Source of the DNA: Rhodoferax mekongensis
Lineage (GTDB): Bacteria; Pseudomonadota; Gammaproteobacteria; Burkholderiales; Burkholderiaceae_C
Direction: 5' to 3'
DNA: 64,000 nucleotides
Assembly (NCBI RefSeq): GCF_032191775.1
Contig: NZ_CP132507.1
Location: forward strand, 769,001-833,000
Made by a program: the position numbers and the translations under genes. Below the pieces are notes generated by a model. That model did no database searches. It saw nothing but the letters and a program-made list of their open reading frames with translations, and had not been told where the DNA came from. Below are positions 7,462 to 15,990 of this stretch, piece after piece. How positions within the stretch are numbered: position 1 is the first letter of the stretch; each line of letters opens with the position of its first letter.

Positions 7462-9855
7462 ATGGTTTCCCCGACAGAACAAGCCTTCTTTGAATCACAA
7501 AAACTTGCAACAAAAAAACGAGGCATGACCTTTGAGGCTTTGTTTTATCGTCAGCTTCACCTTGTAACGGCTCGCATTCATGATACAGAAAATATTGAGC
7601 AAATCATGTTGGAGACGAGTCAGGATATCTGCAAGCTTTTGAACGCAGATCGTCTGACACTCTACGCACTAGGCGAAGACGGCGTCTCCATTGTTTCAAA
7701 AGTAAAGACTGGTCTGAATACGAGCAGAGAGTTAAAGCTCCCTATCTCGCCGCAGAGTATTGCAGGCTACGCTGCCTACAGCAAATCTACCCTGAATATT
7801 CATGACGTCTATGACGAGGCAGCGCTCAGAAAAATCCATCCGTCTTTAAACTTTCTGAAGGAGGTGGACAAGCGTTCCGGGTATCGAACAAAACAAATGA
7901 TGGTTGCACCGATCATGGAAGGAAATACCTTGCATGGAGTGCTGCAAGTTATCAATAGCAAAAGCGATGAGCCCTTCGGTGAACTTGAGTTAGATGGGGT
8001 ATCTGAGTTATGCAAGACGTTGGCAACTGCCATTAAGCAGCGTCTGAAGCGGTCGGAAGTACAACCAAGACGCAAACAAACAAAGTACGACTATTTAATC
8101 GACTCCGGTCTGATGTCTGAAAGTGACCTGCAACAACTTGTGCAGGAATCTCGTGATGATGGGAATTCGTTGGAGCAGCTCATCATCAGTCGTACCGGCT
8201 TGCGTCCAAGCCAAATTGGTCCTAGTCTCGCGCACTTCTTTGGAGTTCCTTATGAGCCGTTCAATCCGGGTCGTATAAGGTCTGAGCCTTTGCACGGAGC
8301 CATGAAGCGGGAGTTCCTTGAGGAACAGGGTTGGATTCCTTTGGAGGAGTCGCCTGAGGGATTGGTGATTATGTGTACCGATCCTGAGGCCGTGAAAGGC
8401 TCCAGAGTTGTACCCCAGGTATTTCCTCGTATTCACAAGTTTGCCTATAGGGTAACAACACAAGCGGATTTCGCAGAGACGCTGTCGCAGATATTTGGAG
8501 CAGAAATAGATAGCGGCACCATCGACCAACTTTTGGCTGATATGGATGGCGGGCCTATCGATGATGGAAGCAATGATGAGTCCCTCGAGTCTGCGGCGGC
8601 AGATAATGAACTCGTAAAGTTTGTCAACAAGGTGATCATAGATGCCTATCATCAAAAAGTATCAGACATCCACATTGAGCCAATGCCAGGTAAGTTTAAA
8701 ACGGGCATACGCTTCCGAATTGACGGCAGTTTGGTTCCATATGTAGAGGTTCCTGCACACTTCCGTCAAGCGATGGTTACCCGATTGAAAATAATGTGTG
8801 ATTTGGACATATCGGAAAGACGCAAGCCACAAGATGGAAAGATTAAGTTCAAGAAGTATGGTCCACTAGATATTGAGCTTCGGGTGGCAACCATTCCCTC
8901 CGCTGGTGGGGTCGAAGATGTGGTGATGCGAATACTGGCAGCCGGTGAGCCGATTCCGCTTGAAAAACTGGGCCTGACTGTCCACAACAAGGCGAGGCTG
9001 GAGTCCACAGTCAGTAAGCCTTATGGGCTGTTCTATGTTTGCGGCCCTACGGGCTCCGGCAAGACCACGACACTACATTCCATATTAAAGTTTCTGAATA
9101 CACCAGATACCAAAATATGGACAGCTGAAGATCCTGTTGAAATTACACAGAGGGGCCTGCGTCAAGTACAGATTAATAAGAAAGCAGGAATTGATTTTGC
9201 ATTAGTGATGCGCGCCTTTTTACGGGCAGATCCCGATATCATTATGGTGGGCGAATCACGAGATAAAGAAACGGTCTCGATGGGCGTTGAAGCTTCATTG
9301 ACGGGGCATATGGTTTTCTCGACGTTACACACCAATTCAGCACCTGAATCCATCACTCGGCTTTTGGATATGGGGATGGACCCATTCAATTTCGCGGATG
9401 CGCTACTAGGCATTCTTGCACAGCGACTGGCGAAAAAGCTCTGTGAATGCAAGGAGGCCTATGTGCCGACGGATGATGAGCTTCGTTTGTTCTGCAAAGA
9501 ATATTCTGAGGAACTTCGAAACACGAAGTCCTGGCAAGCCAACTACGAGCTGGAATCCAAGAAGCTCTTGGATCAATGGACCAAATCTTATGGAGAGGGA
9601 GGCCAACTTCGGCTTTATCGCGCAGTCGGATGCGACAAGTGCAACAATACCGGTTATAAGGGCCGCGTTGGCTTGCACGAACTTATGGTGGCTGATGACG
9701 ATTTGAAGAAGTTGATCCAAGAGCGAGCGAGGGTCGCAGAACTCTTTTCCTGTGCCGTGGAGGGTGGGATGAGGACTCTCAAAATGGATGGTATGGAGAA
9801 GGTGCTGATGGGAATGACGGACTTGAAGATGGTGCGACAAGTTTGTATCAAGTAG
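7462..9855 (+). CDS. GAF-domain PilB/GspE-type secretion ATPase
   Basis: A 797-aa hexameric-motor ATPase of the type II secretion/type IV pilus family with an added sensor. Order: a GAF domain (about 30-195), a divergent MshEN/T2SSE_N domain (about 210-340), then the ATPase core with Walker A GPTGSGKTT (Lys534), the Walker B region with MVGESRD (the family usually has GEIRD) and the late Zn-type cysteines CEC and CDKC. A typical PilB has no GAF domain, so small-molecule input to the motor is likely. The RLG residues of c-di-GMP-binding MshEN domains are not conserved. I chose ATG 7462 (preceded by aggaatt) over an in-frame start at 7405 that lies inside the previous gene. It is followed by the pilin gene. 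Confidence 0.9.
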   Translation: MVSPTEQAFFESQKLATKKRGMTFEALFYRQLHLVTARIHDTENIEQIMLETSQDICKLLNADRLTLYALGEDGVSIVSKVKTGLNTSRELKLPISPQSIAGYAAYSKSTLNIHDVYDEAALRKIHPSLNFLKEVDKRSGYRTKQMMVAPIMEGNTLHGVLQVINSKSDEPFGELELDGVSELCKTLATAIKQRLKRSEVQPRRKQTKYDYLIDSGLMSESDLQQLVQESRDDGNSLEQLIISRTGLRPSQIGPSLAHFFGVPYEPFNPGRIRSEPLHGAMKREFLEEQGWIPLEESPEGLVIMCTDPEAVKGSRVVPQVFPRIHKFAYRVTTQADFAETLSQIFGAEIDSGTIDQLLADMDGGPIDDGSNDESLESAAADNELVKFVNKVIIDAYHQKVSDIHIEPMPGKFKTGIRFRIDGSLVPYVEVPAHFRQAMVTRLKIMCDLDISERRKPQDGKIKFKKYGPLDIELRVATIPSAGGVEDVVMRILAAGEPIPLEKLGLTVHNKARLESTVSKPYGLFYVCGPTGSGKTTTLHSILKFLNTPDTKIWTAEDPVEITQRGLRQVQINKKAGIDFALVMRAFLRADPDIIMVGESRDKETVSMGVEASLTGHMVFSTLHTNSAPESITRLLDMGMDPFNFADALLGILAQRLAKKLCECKEAYVPTDDELRLFCKEYSEELRNTKSWQANYELESKKLLDQWTKSYGEGGQLRLYRAVGCDKCNNTGYKGRVGLHELMVADDDLKKLIQERARVAELFSCAVEGGMRTLKMDGMEKVLMGMTDLKMVRQVCIK

Positions 9856-9922
9856 TAGCACCCGAATGACAAAATTGATAGCTTTTGGGTAGTGCTAAGG
9901 TCTTTATCGGAATAATCCTAAT

Positions 9923-9938
9923 TGGCATGCTGTTTGCT
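9923..9938 (+). promoter_or_regulatory. Sigma-54 promoter of the pilin gene
   Basis: TGGCATG-n4-TTGCT matches the RpoN consensus (TGGCACG-n4-TTGCA/T) with correct -24/-12 spacing, and lies 36 bp before the pilin ATG. Sigma-54 control is usual for type IV pilin genes, normally with the PilR activator. No pilS/pilR genes are in this window. Confidence 0.85.
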
Positions 9939-9973
9939 TGACCTAGCTCCCCTAATCTTACGTGGAGAACACC

Positions 9974-10504
9974 ATGAAATTAAAACGTGCTATTCAAAAA
10001 GGCTTTACGCTCATCGAATTGATGATTGTTGTGGCAATTATCGGCATCTTGGCCGCAGTTGCGCTTCCTGCTTATCAAGATTACACAGTGCGTGCGAAGA
10101 TTTCAGAAGTGATTTTGGCTGCTTCTCAATGCCGGACAACTATCACCGAGACAGTGCAAACCGCAACATCAGCTGCCTCTCAGTTTATCGCTGGCGGGTG
10201 GGGATGCGAAACGTCGATTCCTGCTGGCAACGTAAACCGAATCCAAACCAGTGCCGCTGGAGCTATCCGCGTGGCATCTAATTTGGCGTCAGGCCCGGGT
10301 TCTATTATCTTGGCTCCCAGCGCTACGATAACTGCTGGAGGAAATGTTACTGCTTGGCTGTGCGGCCCATCATCTCCTACTGTCGCAACAAACGTAGCGG
10401 CTGGATTGACCGCAACCGGTGGTGTAAATCCGAAATTCTTACCAGGTTCTTGCCGGGATGCCACTGTAGCTGGCACATACGGAGCCGGTACATTTGCACC
10501 ATAA
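9974..10504 (+). CDS. pilA: Type IV major pilin precursor
   Basis: A 176-aa prepilin. A short positive leader ([10 protein letters not shown]) ends at the prepilin peptidase site before [14 protein letters not shown], with Glu5 of the mature protein conserved. The hydrophobic alpha-1 helix continues to about residue 35, and the globular part holds four cysteines, the last pair probably forming the C-terminal disulphide loop. ATG 9974 follows tggagaa at good spacing; an in-frame start at 9962 would add MENT and overlap that site. A sigma-54 promoter precedes it and a terminator follows. The protein ends in Pro, not in the Ser that C-terminal pilin glycosyltransferases (TfpO type) use, so any glycan would sit elsewhere. 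Confidence 0.96.
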   Translation: MKLKRAIQKGFTLIELMIVVAIIGILAAVALPAYQDYTVRAKISEVILAASQCRTTITETVQTATSAASQFIAGGWGCETSIPAGNVNRIQTSAAGAIRVASNLASGPGSIILAPSATITAGGNVTAWLCGPSSPTVATNVAAGLTATGGVNPKFLPGSCRDATVAGTYGAGTFAP

Positions 10505-10525
10505 TTGACATCAGTGCATAGGAAG

Positions 10526-10549
10526 AAGGGCTCTTTGAGCCCTTTTTTT
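10526..10549 (+). terminator. Rho-independent terminator after pilA
   Basis: Stem GGGCTC / GAGCCC with a TTT loop (10528-10542) followed by seven T residues. It ends directly at the start codon of the next gene, so it would separate strong pilin transcription from low read-through into the glycosyltransferase gene. Confidence 0.88.
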
Positions 10550-12214
10550 ATGAAAATTTTTTTATCAAAATTATCTTTTTGGGTTTTGGGATTATGTTGG
10601 CTGATTCCCGATCATTTCCCGCCTTGGACTGCTTATCATACAGAATTCCCCGCCTTCGCAGCAGTTGCCTTGATTGGAATAGCCTTAGTCTTTAGAAATG
10701 CAGTTGACACCACACGTGGTGAAGCATGTGTATTCGCATTGATTTTCATAGTAACGATAGTCTCTCAGATATTTACAAAGCAGTATTTGGGAGACGTATT
10801 GGTCGGTATTGTCTATCTCGGCTTGGTCTGTATATCCGTCAAATGGCATCGACTGGATGCAAAGAATTTGACGACTTTATACCATCTTCAGTTGCTCTTG
10901 GTATGGGTGTCAATAGCAGTTTCTTTTCAGGTAATAAGCCAGCAACTAAATATAACTTCTGAGTTCGGCGACTTGATTTTAGAGCCTTTGCCGAATGGCA
11001 GGGCAAGAGCCAACTTGGGGCAATCCAATCAAGCTGCTACTACTCTAGTGTTAGGTGTTATTGCTGCTCTGGGGCTGCAAGCAAGAGGGAAAATATGTGT
11101 CGCCACAATCATCTTTATTCAAGCATACTTTGCTATTGCAATAGCCGCTACACAATCGCGCACGGCAATACTTTCGGAAGTGCTGGTTGTCATGTATATG
11201 ATTGTTTTCGGTTTTAAGCAAAAAAAGCGGTTCCTAAATTATGTCTTGCCTTTATTGGTGCCGGCTCTTTTGGGTATTGCTTACTGGCTGTGGATGTACT
11301 TTTCTGGCGATTTTAGTGGAGAGTCACAGCAGGTTGAACTGAGAACTGCGCCGGGAACCAGAGGCTTGATTTGGAAGCAGTTCGCTGTAGCAATTTTCGA
11401 GAAACCAATACTGGGGTGGGGGTGGGGGCAATTGGCAGCGGCTCAGCAATTTGGAGCAGATATATTTCCGGGAATTGAGCAAGCGAATTATGCCCACAAC
11501 ATTTTGCTAGATATATTTGTCACATTTGGAGTTCCATTCGCGGTGGTGCTCTTGTTTCTCGTAAGCTATTGGATGATCGCAAAATTTACCTTTATCAGAA
11601 AAGCTGAAGAGGTATATTGGTCGATGGCGATGCTGATTCCGCTGGTGATTCACTCGTTATTGGAGTTGCCGCATGCATATTCATATTTTTTAGCGGTTGC
11701 AGGAGTTCTCTGTGGGGTGATTAACAGTTATGGTACAAGAGGTACTTTGATATCATTTGGAAGAGGATTTGTAGTGCTGATGTACTCATCTTGGCTTGCT
11801 TTGGTATTGCTGATTGCTTATGAATATAAGTTGGTAGAAGAGGATTTTCGGGTAAATAGGTTTGAGAATAGAAGGATAGGGGTTACGCCTGCTGAATATG
11901 AGATTCCCAATCTAAACTTGTTGGATCAATATCAGGATTTGTTGGATGCCATGCGTATGCGGGCAACTCCTGGCATGGCTGATAATGATGTTTTATTGCT
12001 GGAGAGGGTTTCCGAGCGATTTGGGTGGGCGCCGCTTTTGTTTAGATCAACTCTTGCCTCTGCTTTAAATGGTCGTGAAAACATTGCACAAACTAAAATG
12101 AGGACCTTGTGCAGCCTCTTTTCAAGGGAAGTATGTGAGGAGGCAAAGCAAAACATAATCACTCTTTCCGAAGATAGATATCCTCATCTCAAGAATATTG
12201 ATTTTGACAATTAA
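10550..12214 (+). CDS. PglL/Wzy-family O-oligosaccharyltransferase, probably for pilin glycosylation
   Basis: An integral membrane protein of 554 aa with about 11-12 hydrophobic helices, then a C-terminal soluble tail of about 120 residues. The Wzy_C-type ligase region includes GTRGLIWKQ, PILGWGWGQ and YAHNILLDIFVTFG (about 260-330), the last resembling the catalytic-loop His region of PglL. Members transfer a lipid-linked glycan to proteins in the periplasm. Its place directly after pilA and before a TfpX/TfpZ gene suggests pilin as acceptor. I chose ATG 10550; upstream in-frame TTG 10505 and GTG 10514 lie within or before the terminator and no start has a convincing ribosome-binding site. 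The gene is clearly AT-richer than its neighbours, as expected of exchanged pilin-modification genes. Confidence 0.82.
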   Translation: MKIFLSKLSFWVLGLCWLIPDHFPPWTAYHTEFPAFAAVALIGIALVFRNAVDTTRGEACVFALIFIVTIVSQIFTKQYLGDVLVGIVYLGLVCISVKWHRLDAKNLTTLYHLQLLLVWVSIAVSFQVISQQLNITSEFGDLILEPLPNGRARANLGQSNQAATTLVLGVIAALGLQARGKICVATIIFIQAYFAIAIAATQSRTAILSEVLVVMYMIVFGFKQKKRFLNYVLPLLVPALLGIAYWLWMYFSGDFSGESQQVELRTAPGTRGLIWKQFAVAIFEKPILGWGWGQLAAAQQFGADIFPGIEQANYAHNILLDIFVTFGVPFAVVLLFLVSYWMIAKFTFIRKAEEVYWSMAMLIPLVIHSLLELPHAYSYFLAVAGVLCGVINSYGTRGTLISFGRGFVVLMYSSWLALVLLIAYEYKLVEEDFRVNRFENRRIGVTPAEYEIPNLNLLDQYQDLLDAMRMRATPGMADNDVLLLERVSERFGWAPLLFRSTLASALNGRENIAQTKMRTLCSLFSREVCEEAKQNIITLSEDRYPHLKNIDFDN

Positions 12215-12318
12215 GCATAAATGACTGGTGCTTGCATTTGAATTTGAACCGAAGATTTGACTTTAAATGAGTAGGGAAAGTCTGAGCTAAATTTATTAAA
12301 ACCATAGATCATTCGATA

Positions 12319-13092
12319 ATGAGTAAAAATTGCAGCTTCCTGTCAGGCTCTCGTATCAGGGCTAGTGGCGTTCACCTTGGGTTGAGTGCGATAGTTGCCG
12401 GATGTGCGGCATTATTGGTATTTCAGATCTGGTATCCATACCCTTACCAGAAGATTTCTGGAGGGCAAGAGCTATTTGTATTGCTTGTTTCGGTGGATGT
12501 CATCATGGGTCCGTTGATAACTTTGGCAGTATTTGATAAGCGTAAGCCGTTGCGGGAACTACGTCGTGACCTAGCCATTGTCGTGCTGCTCCAATTGTTT
12601 GCTTTAGGGTACGGTTTGTGGACGATGTCTATGGCACGCCCCGTCCACCTCGTTTTTGAGATTGATCGATTTCGTGTTGTTCACGCCATAGATGTCCCGC
12701 CTGAGTTGCTAGATCAAACGCGGCCAGGAATAGTTGCTCTTCCCTACCGTGGGCCGACAGTGCTTGGGTTGAGACCTTTTAAAGATGACCTTGAAAAGAT
12801 GCATGCGACATTGGCAGCATTGCAAGGGCTCCAGCTGAGCTATCGCCCTGAATTCTGGCAAAGCTACGATGCATCTCGTAACGATGTATTGCGTATCGCC
12901 AAGCCAATAGAACAGCTCAAGGCGCGATTTCCTGATTCGGTCAGGCAGATAGAGGCAGCTACAGCAGGCAAAGCAGAGGCAGCTAGGACCATCTTGTATG
13001 TGCCTCTTTCGGGCCGCAAAGATTTTTGGACTGTGCTGATTGATGGGCGCAATGGCGATATTTTGGGGTATCTGCCACTGGACTCCTTCTAG
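12319..13092 (+). CDS. TfpX/TfpZ-family type IV pilin accessory protein
   Basis: A 257-aa inner-membrane protein with about three N-terminal membrane helices (residues 18-110) and a C-terminal periplasmic domain of about 145 residues. The segment with LLVSVDVIMGPLITLAVFD is typical of the family of accessory proteins encoded beside particular pilin alleles in Pseudomonas and relatives, where they help assembly of that pilin. The 104-bp gap before it holds no other gene. The ribosome-binding site is weak. The next gene overlaps its stop codon by one base. Confidence 0.85.
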   Translation: MSKNCSFLSGSRIRASGVHLGLSAIVAGCAALLVFQIWYPYPYQKISGGQELFVLLVSVDVIMGPLITLAVFDKRKPLRELRRDLAIVVLLQLFALGYGLWTMSMARPVHLVFEIDRFRVVHAIDVPPELLDQTRPGIVALPYRGPTVLGLRPFKDDLEKMHATLAALQGLQLSYRPEFWQSYDASRNDVLRIAKPIEQLKARFPDSVRQIEAATAGKAEAARTILYVPLSGRKDFWTVLIDGRNGDILGYLPLDSF

Positions 13093-14627
13093 TGATGATA
13101 TTTAGAGCTTTTCGGTATGCAGTGACCGTGAAAATTGCGATTGCCGCCATATTTTTAATTGCACTTTCACCAACAAACTACTTGTTTGCTCAGTCGGCCT
13201 CAAGTTTATTAAACACCGACTCTGGCGCAGAGTTTCCCGTGTCTGTAGAGCGTCGGCTTGGTGACCGTATAGTTCGTAATCTCTACCGCGACCCCGACTA
13301 TCTCGATGACCTCGTTCTAGCCGACTACCTTCAATCAATCTGGCAACCACTCTTGGCGTCAGCCCGCAAGCGCAATGAGATTACGCCGGAACTGGATGCT
13401 GCGTTCGCTTGGCAGTTGCTTCAGGGGCGGGACAGGAATGTCAACGCATTTGCCTTGCCTGGTGGTTTTTTTGGGATACACCTTGGCCTGCTTGGGGTCG
13501 TTTCCTCGCGAGATGAACTAGCCTCGGTACTCGCACACGAGCTCAGTCACGTCACCCAGCGGCATATCGCACGTTTAACGAGCAAGCAGTCAGATCAAGC
13601 ACCCTGGTTGGTGGGAGCCATGATCTTGGGGGCGTTGGCGGCAAGCAAAAATCCCGGCGGTGCCAATGCGGTCATAGTGGGGGGCCAAGCAGCAGCAGCA
13701 CAATCCCAGCTCAATTTTTCTCGCGACATGGAGCGTGAGGCAGATCGCACCGGGTTCGGCGTTGCATCGGATGCGGGATTCTCGCCAGCAGGCTTTGTGA
13801 GCATGTTCGAAAAGCTCCAACAAAACAACCGTAACAACGACACCGGTAACTTTCCTTATTTGCGTAGTCACCCTCTCACCACAGAACGAATTGCGGATAT
13901 GAAGTCGCGTATTCCAGAAGGTGCTTCAACTGCCCCTACAGACACGCTGGAGCACGCCATGGTGTCCGCACGGGCGCGGCTACTTTCCAACCCCTCAGTA
14001 GACGCCTTGCGGAATTGGTATTCCGAAACCGAGCCTGGCCTGCTTGCAAAGTCGACGAGCTCGCAAAAAGTCGCTTCCCTTTACGGTGCCACCCTGGCCG
14101 CGATAAAATTGCGGGACTTTTCGAGAGCGCTCGCATACTCGAATAGCTTGCAGACGCTTGTGGCGAGCTATGCGCCAGCAGCACGCCAATCGCGGTACCT
14201 CCGGGCGGAGCTTTTCATGGCGGAGGGCAAGCCAGATGCGGCACTGAGCATCTTGGGATTCAATGCTGCCCCCAAAACACGAGCCGACTTGCTGCTCTGG
14301 ATACCGCTAAAGGTCGCAACAGGACAAGCTGATATTGCCGCCGATGCAGCACAGCTCTGGTTGATTGACAACCCTACAGACGCAAGTATGTGGCAACAGC
14401 TCGCCAGTGCCCGGGCGTCTCAGGGCCGCTTGGTTGCGGCCGTGCGTGCTGAAGCGGAAGTCAATATCGCGTATTTCGACTACGCAGCGGCAGTGAGCCG
14501 GTTGAAGGCCGCGCAATCGCTCTACAGATCAAGTTCCCAAAATGCTGACCACATCGAAGCCTCCATCGTCGACGTTCGCTTGCGCCAGGTGGAGCAATTA
14601 CTTCGGGAACAGGCTGTCGAGCGCTGA
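13092..14627 (+). CDS. BepA/YfgC-like periplasmic M48 metalloprotease with TPR repeats
   Basis: A 511-aa exported protein. A signal peptide (about 1-34, cleavage near LFAQS) is followed by an M48 zinc protease domain with HELSH (His149, Glu150, His153) and EREAD (214-218), then TPR-like helices from about 300 to the end. BepA proteins keep outer-membrane beta-barrel assembly in order, degrading stalled LptD/BamA clients. The start is GTG 13092 or the adjacent ATG 13095, coupled to the preceding gene. Its last 30 bases overlap the convergent holin-family gene. It may be unrelated to the pilus genes despite co-transcription. Confidence 0.88.
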   Translation: MMIFRAFRYAVTVKIAIAAIFLIALSPTNYLFAQSASSLLNTDSGAEFPVSVERRLGDRIVRNLYRDPDYLDDLVLADYLQSIWQPLLASARKRNEITPELDAAFAWQLLQGRDRNVNAFALPGGFFGIHLGLLGVVSSRDELASVLAHELSHVTQRHIARLTSKQSDQAPWLVGAMILGALAASKNPGGANAVIVGGQAAAAQSQLNFSRDMEREADRTGFGVASDAGFSPAGFVSMFEKLQQNNRNNDTGNFPYLRSHPLTTERIADMKSRIPEGASTAPTDTLEHAMVSARARLLSNPSVDALRNWYSETEPGLLAKSTSSQKVASLYGATLAAIKLRDFSRALAYSNSLQTLVASYAPAARQSRYLRAELFMAEGKPDAALSILGFNAAPKTRADLLLWIPLKVATGQADIAADAAQLWLIDNPTDASMWQQLASARASQGRLVAAVRAEAEVNIAYFDYAAAVSRLKAAQSLYRSSSQNADHIEASIVDVRLRQVEQLLREQAVER

Positions 14628-14948
14628 GTTGATGATCATGCCGGCCACGGTGTACAGGAGTGAGCCAATCAGTGCGGCACTGAAATCGCGCACCTGAAAT
14701 CCATCCAACAAGCCTGCCGCCCACCAGAACATGAGCGCGTTGATCACGAAAAGAAACAAGCCCAAGGTAATCAGTGTGACAGGCAGCGTGAGAATAACCA
14801 ACACCGGCCGCAGTAGGGTGTTGAACAGCCCGATCACCACCGCGGCGATCAATGCCGAGCCAAAACTTTGAACTTCCACCCCGGAATACAAATGCGCCAC
14901 AGCCAGCAGCGCCATGGCGCTTAACAACCATTTACTAAGTAACTTCAT
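14598..14948 (-). CDS. Phage-holin-family (YvlD-like) membrane protein
   Basis: A 116-aa, very hydrophobic protein with about four membrane helices. The motif FNTLLRPVLVILTLPVTLITLG is characteristic of the PF04020 family, which is named for a phage holin but is mostly chromosomal and of unknown function. There are no phage genes nearby, so I do not read it as a prophage remnant. It overlaps the end of the BepA-like gene by 30 bp tail to tail, and lies 36 bp downstream of terC on the same strand. Confidence 0.85.
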   Translation of the reverse strand: MKLLSKWLLSAMALLAVAHLYSGVEVQSFGSALIAAVVIGLFNTLLRPVLVILTLPVTLITLGLFLFVINALMFWWAAGLLDGFQVRDFSAALIGSLLYTVAGMIINSALDSLFPK

Positions 14949-14984
14949 GGCCTCAGCATAGCACCGAGGCCCGAGGCGGCAAGG

Positions 14985-15695
14985 TTAGTGCGCTGAGAGC
15001 TCAGTAGTTGCAGCTCGCTTCTGGCTCCACCAGCCGGCACCCAACACCGCAGCGATCGCCAGCGCATAGAGCGCCCAGCGCGTCATGCTCTGCACATCAG
15101 TTGCGCCGCTATCTGTGCCGAATACATTCACCAGCCATGGCTCATGTACCACCATCTTTGCGGCAGTGAATGCAAGCACAGCAGCACCCAATTGGATGAT
15201 GACCGGGAAACGTTCCACGAGTTTCAGCACCACATTGCTGCCGAACACCACAATCGGCACACTAATCAGCAAGCCGATGATGACCAAGTCCATGGCACCG
15301 TGTGCCGCACCGGCTACACCCAGCACATTGTCTACGCCCATCAAAGCATCAGCCACAATGATGGTCTTCATGGCCCCCCAGAACGTGGTGGCGGACGGGC
15401 CGTCATGCTCGTCACCGCCTTGATCTGCAAGAAGTTTGTAGGCAATCCACAGCAGACCCAGGCCGCCTACCAGCATCAGACCAGGAATTTTGAGCAGCCA
15501 GACCACACCAAGCGTCATCGCAGAGCGAACCACGATGGCGCCCACGGTGCCCCACACGATGGCTTTTTGTTTCAAAGCCGGGGGAAGGTTGCGCGCAGCC
15601 AGCGCAATCACAATGGCGTTGTCACCGGCCAGCACCAGATCAATCAACACAATGGCCAACAAAGCGGACCACCAGGGGGCGGACATGAATTCCAT
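14985..15695 (-). CDS. TerC-family integral membrane protein, probable Mn2+ exporter
   Basis: A 236-aa protein with about seven membrane helices. Two acidic motifs of the family are present, DLVLAGDNAIVIALAARN near the N-terminus and DALMGVDNVLGVAGAAHG about 110 residues later, which fits metal transport across the inner membrane. ATG 15695 follows a good GAGGT site; an open frame extends to 15809 but that lies inside the leader RNA. The yybP-ykoY riboswitch upstream senses Mn2+, so manganese efflux is the best guess, although some TerC proteins also help load exported metalloenzymes. Confidence 0.92.
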   Translation of the reverse strand: MEFMSAPWWSALLAIVLIDLVLAGDNAIVIALAARNLPPALKQKAIVWGTVGAIVVRSAMTLGVVWLLKIPGLMLVGGLGLLWIAYKLLADQGGDEHDGPSATTFWGAMKTIIVADALMGVDNVLGVAGAAHGAMDLVIIGLLISVPIVVFGSNVVLKLVERFPVIIQLGAAVLAFTAAKMVVHEPWLVNVFGTDSGATDVQSMTRWALYALAIAAVLGAGWWSQKRAATTELSAH

Positions 15696-15774
15696 GAGAG
15701 TACCTCGCAACGAACGAAAAAGCCGCTGCAGGTGGAGGAGTGGCAACCACGACCCCGCCTGCAAAAAGGCGTGA

Positions 15775-15903
15775 ATCGAAGGTCTTGCTCGAATGTTCCG
15801 ACCGAACACCCCGACAGACCGGAAGCTTGTCGCTTCGTATTGACGATCTGCCGAAACGGCTAAGGGCCGCTTGGAGCTACTCCCCTCCGGAGAAGTGGGG
15901 AAT
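15775..15903 (-). ncRNA. yybP-ykoY manganese riboswitch upstream of terC
   Basis: Read on the minus strand, the leader holds the two conserved loops of this class in the right order: GGGGAGTAGC near 15883-15875 and GCAAGACCTTCG near 15788-15777, with GTCGTCAATACG between them (about 15846-15835). These two loops contact each other around Mn2+ in known members. Downstream (about 15772-15718) TGCAGG and CCTGCA can pair and are followed by CGGCTTTTTCG, a possible expression-platform terminator. TerC-type genes are a usual target. The boundaries are approximate. Confidence 0.9.
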
Positions 15904-15990
15904 ATAACAATGTAAATTTTAGGCCTATAAAAAAGAGGGTTTTCCGCTCCGGCCGCAAATGCAGGTCATCGCAAGTAGCCGGACCATGAT

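Noticed and set aside
9855..9898. TAGCAC/GTGCTA inverted repeat after the ATPase gene as a terminator
   Set aside because: The stem is short with a 30-base loop and no T tract; it is too weak to call.
14598..14948. Prophage remnant suggested by the holin-family gene
   Set aside because: The family is mostly chromosomal, and no integrase, lysin, capsid or tail gene lies nearby.
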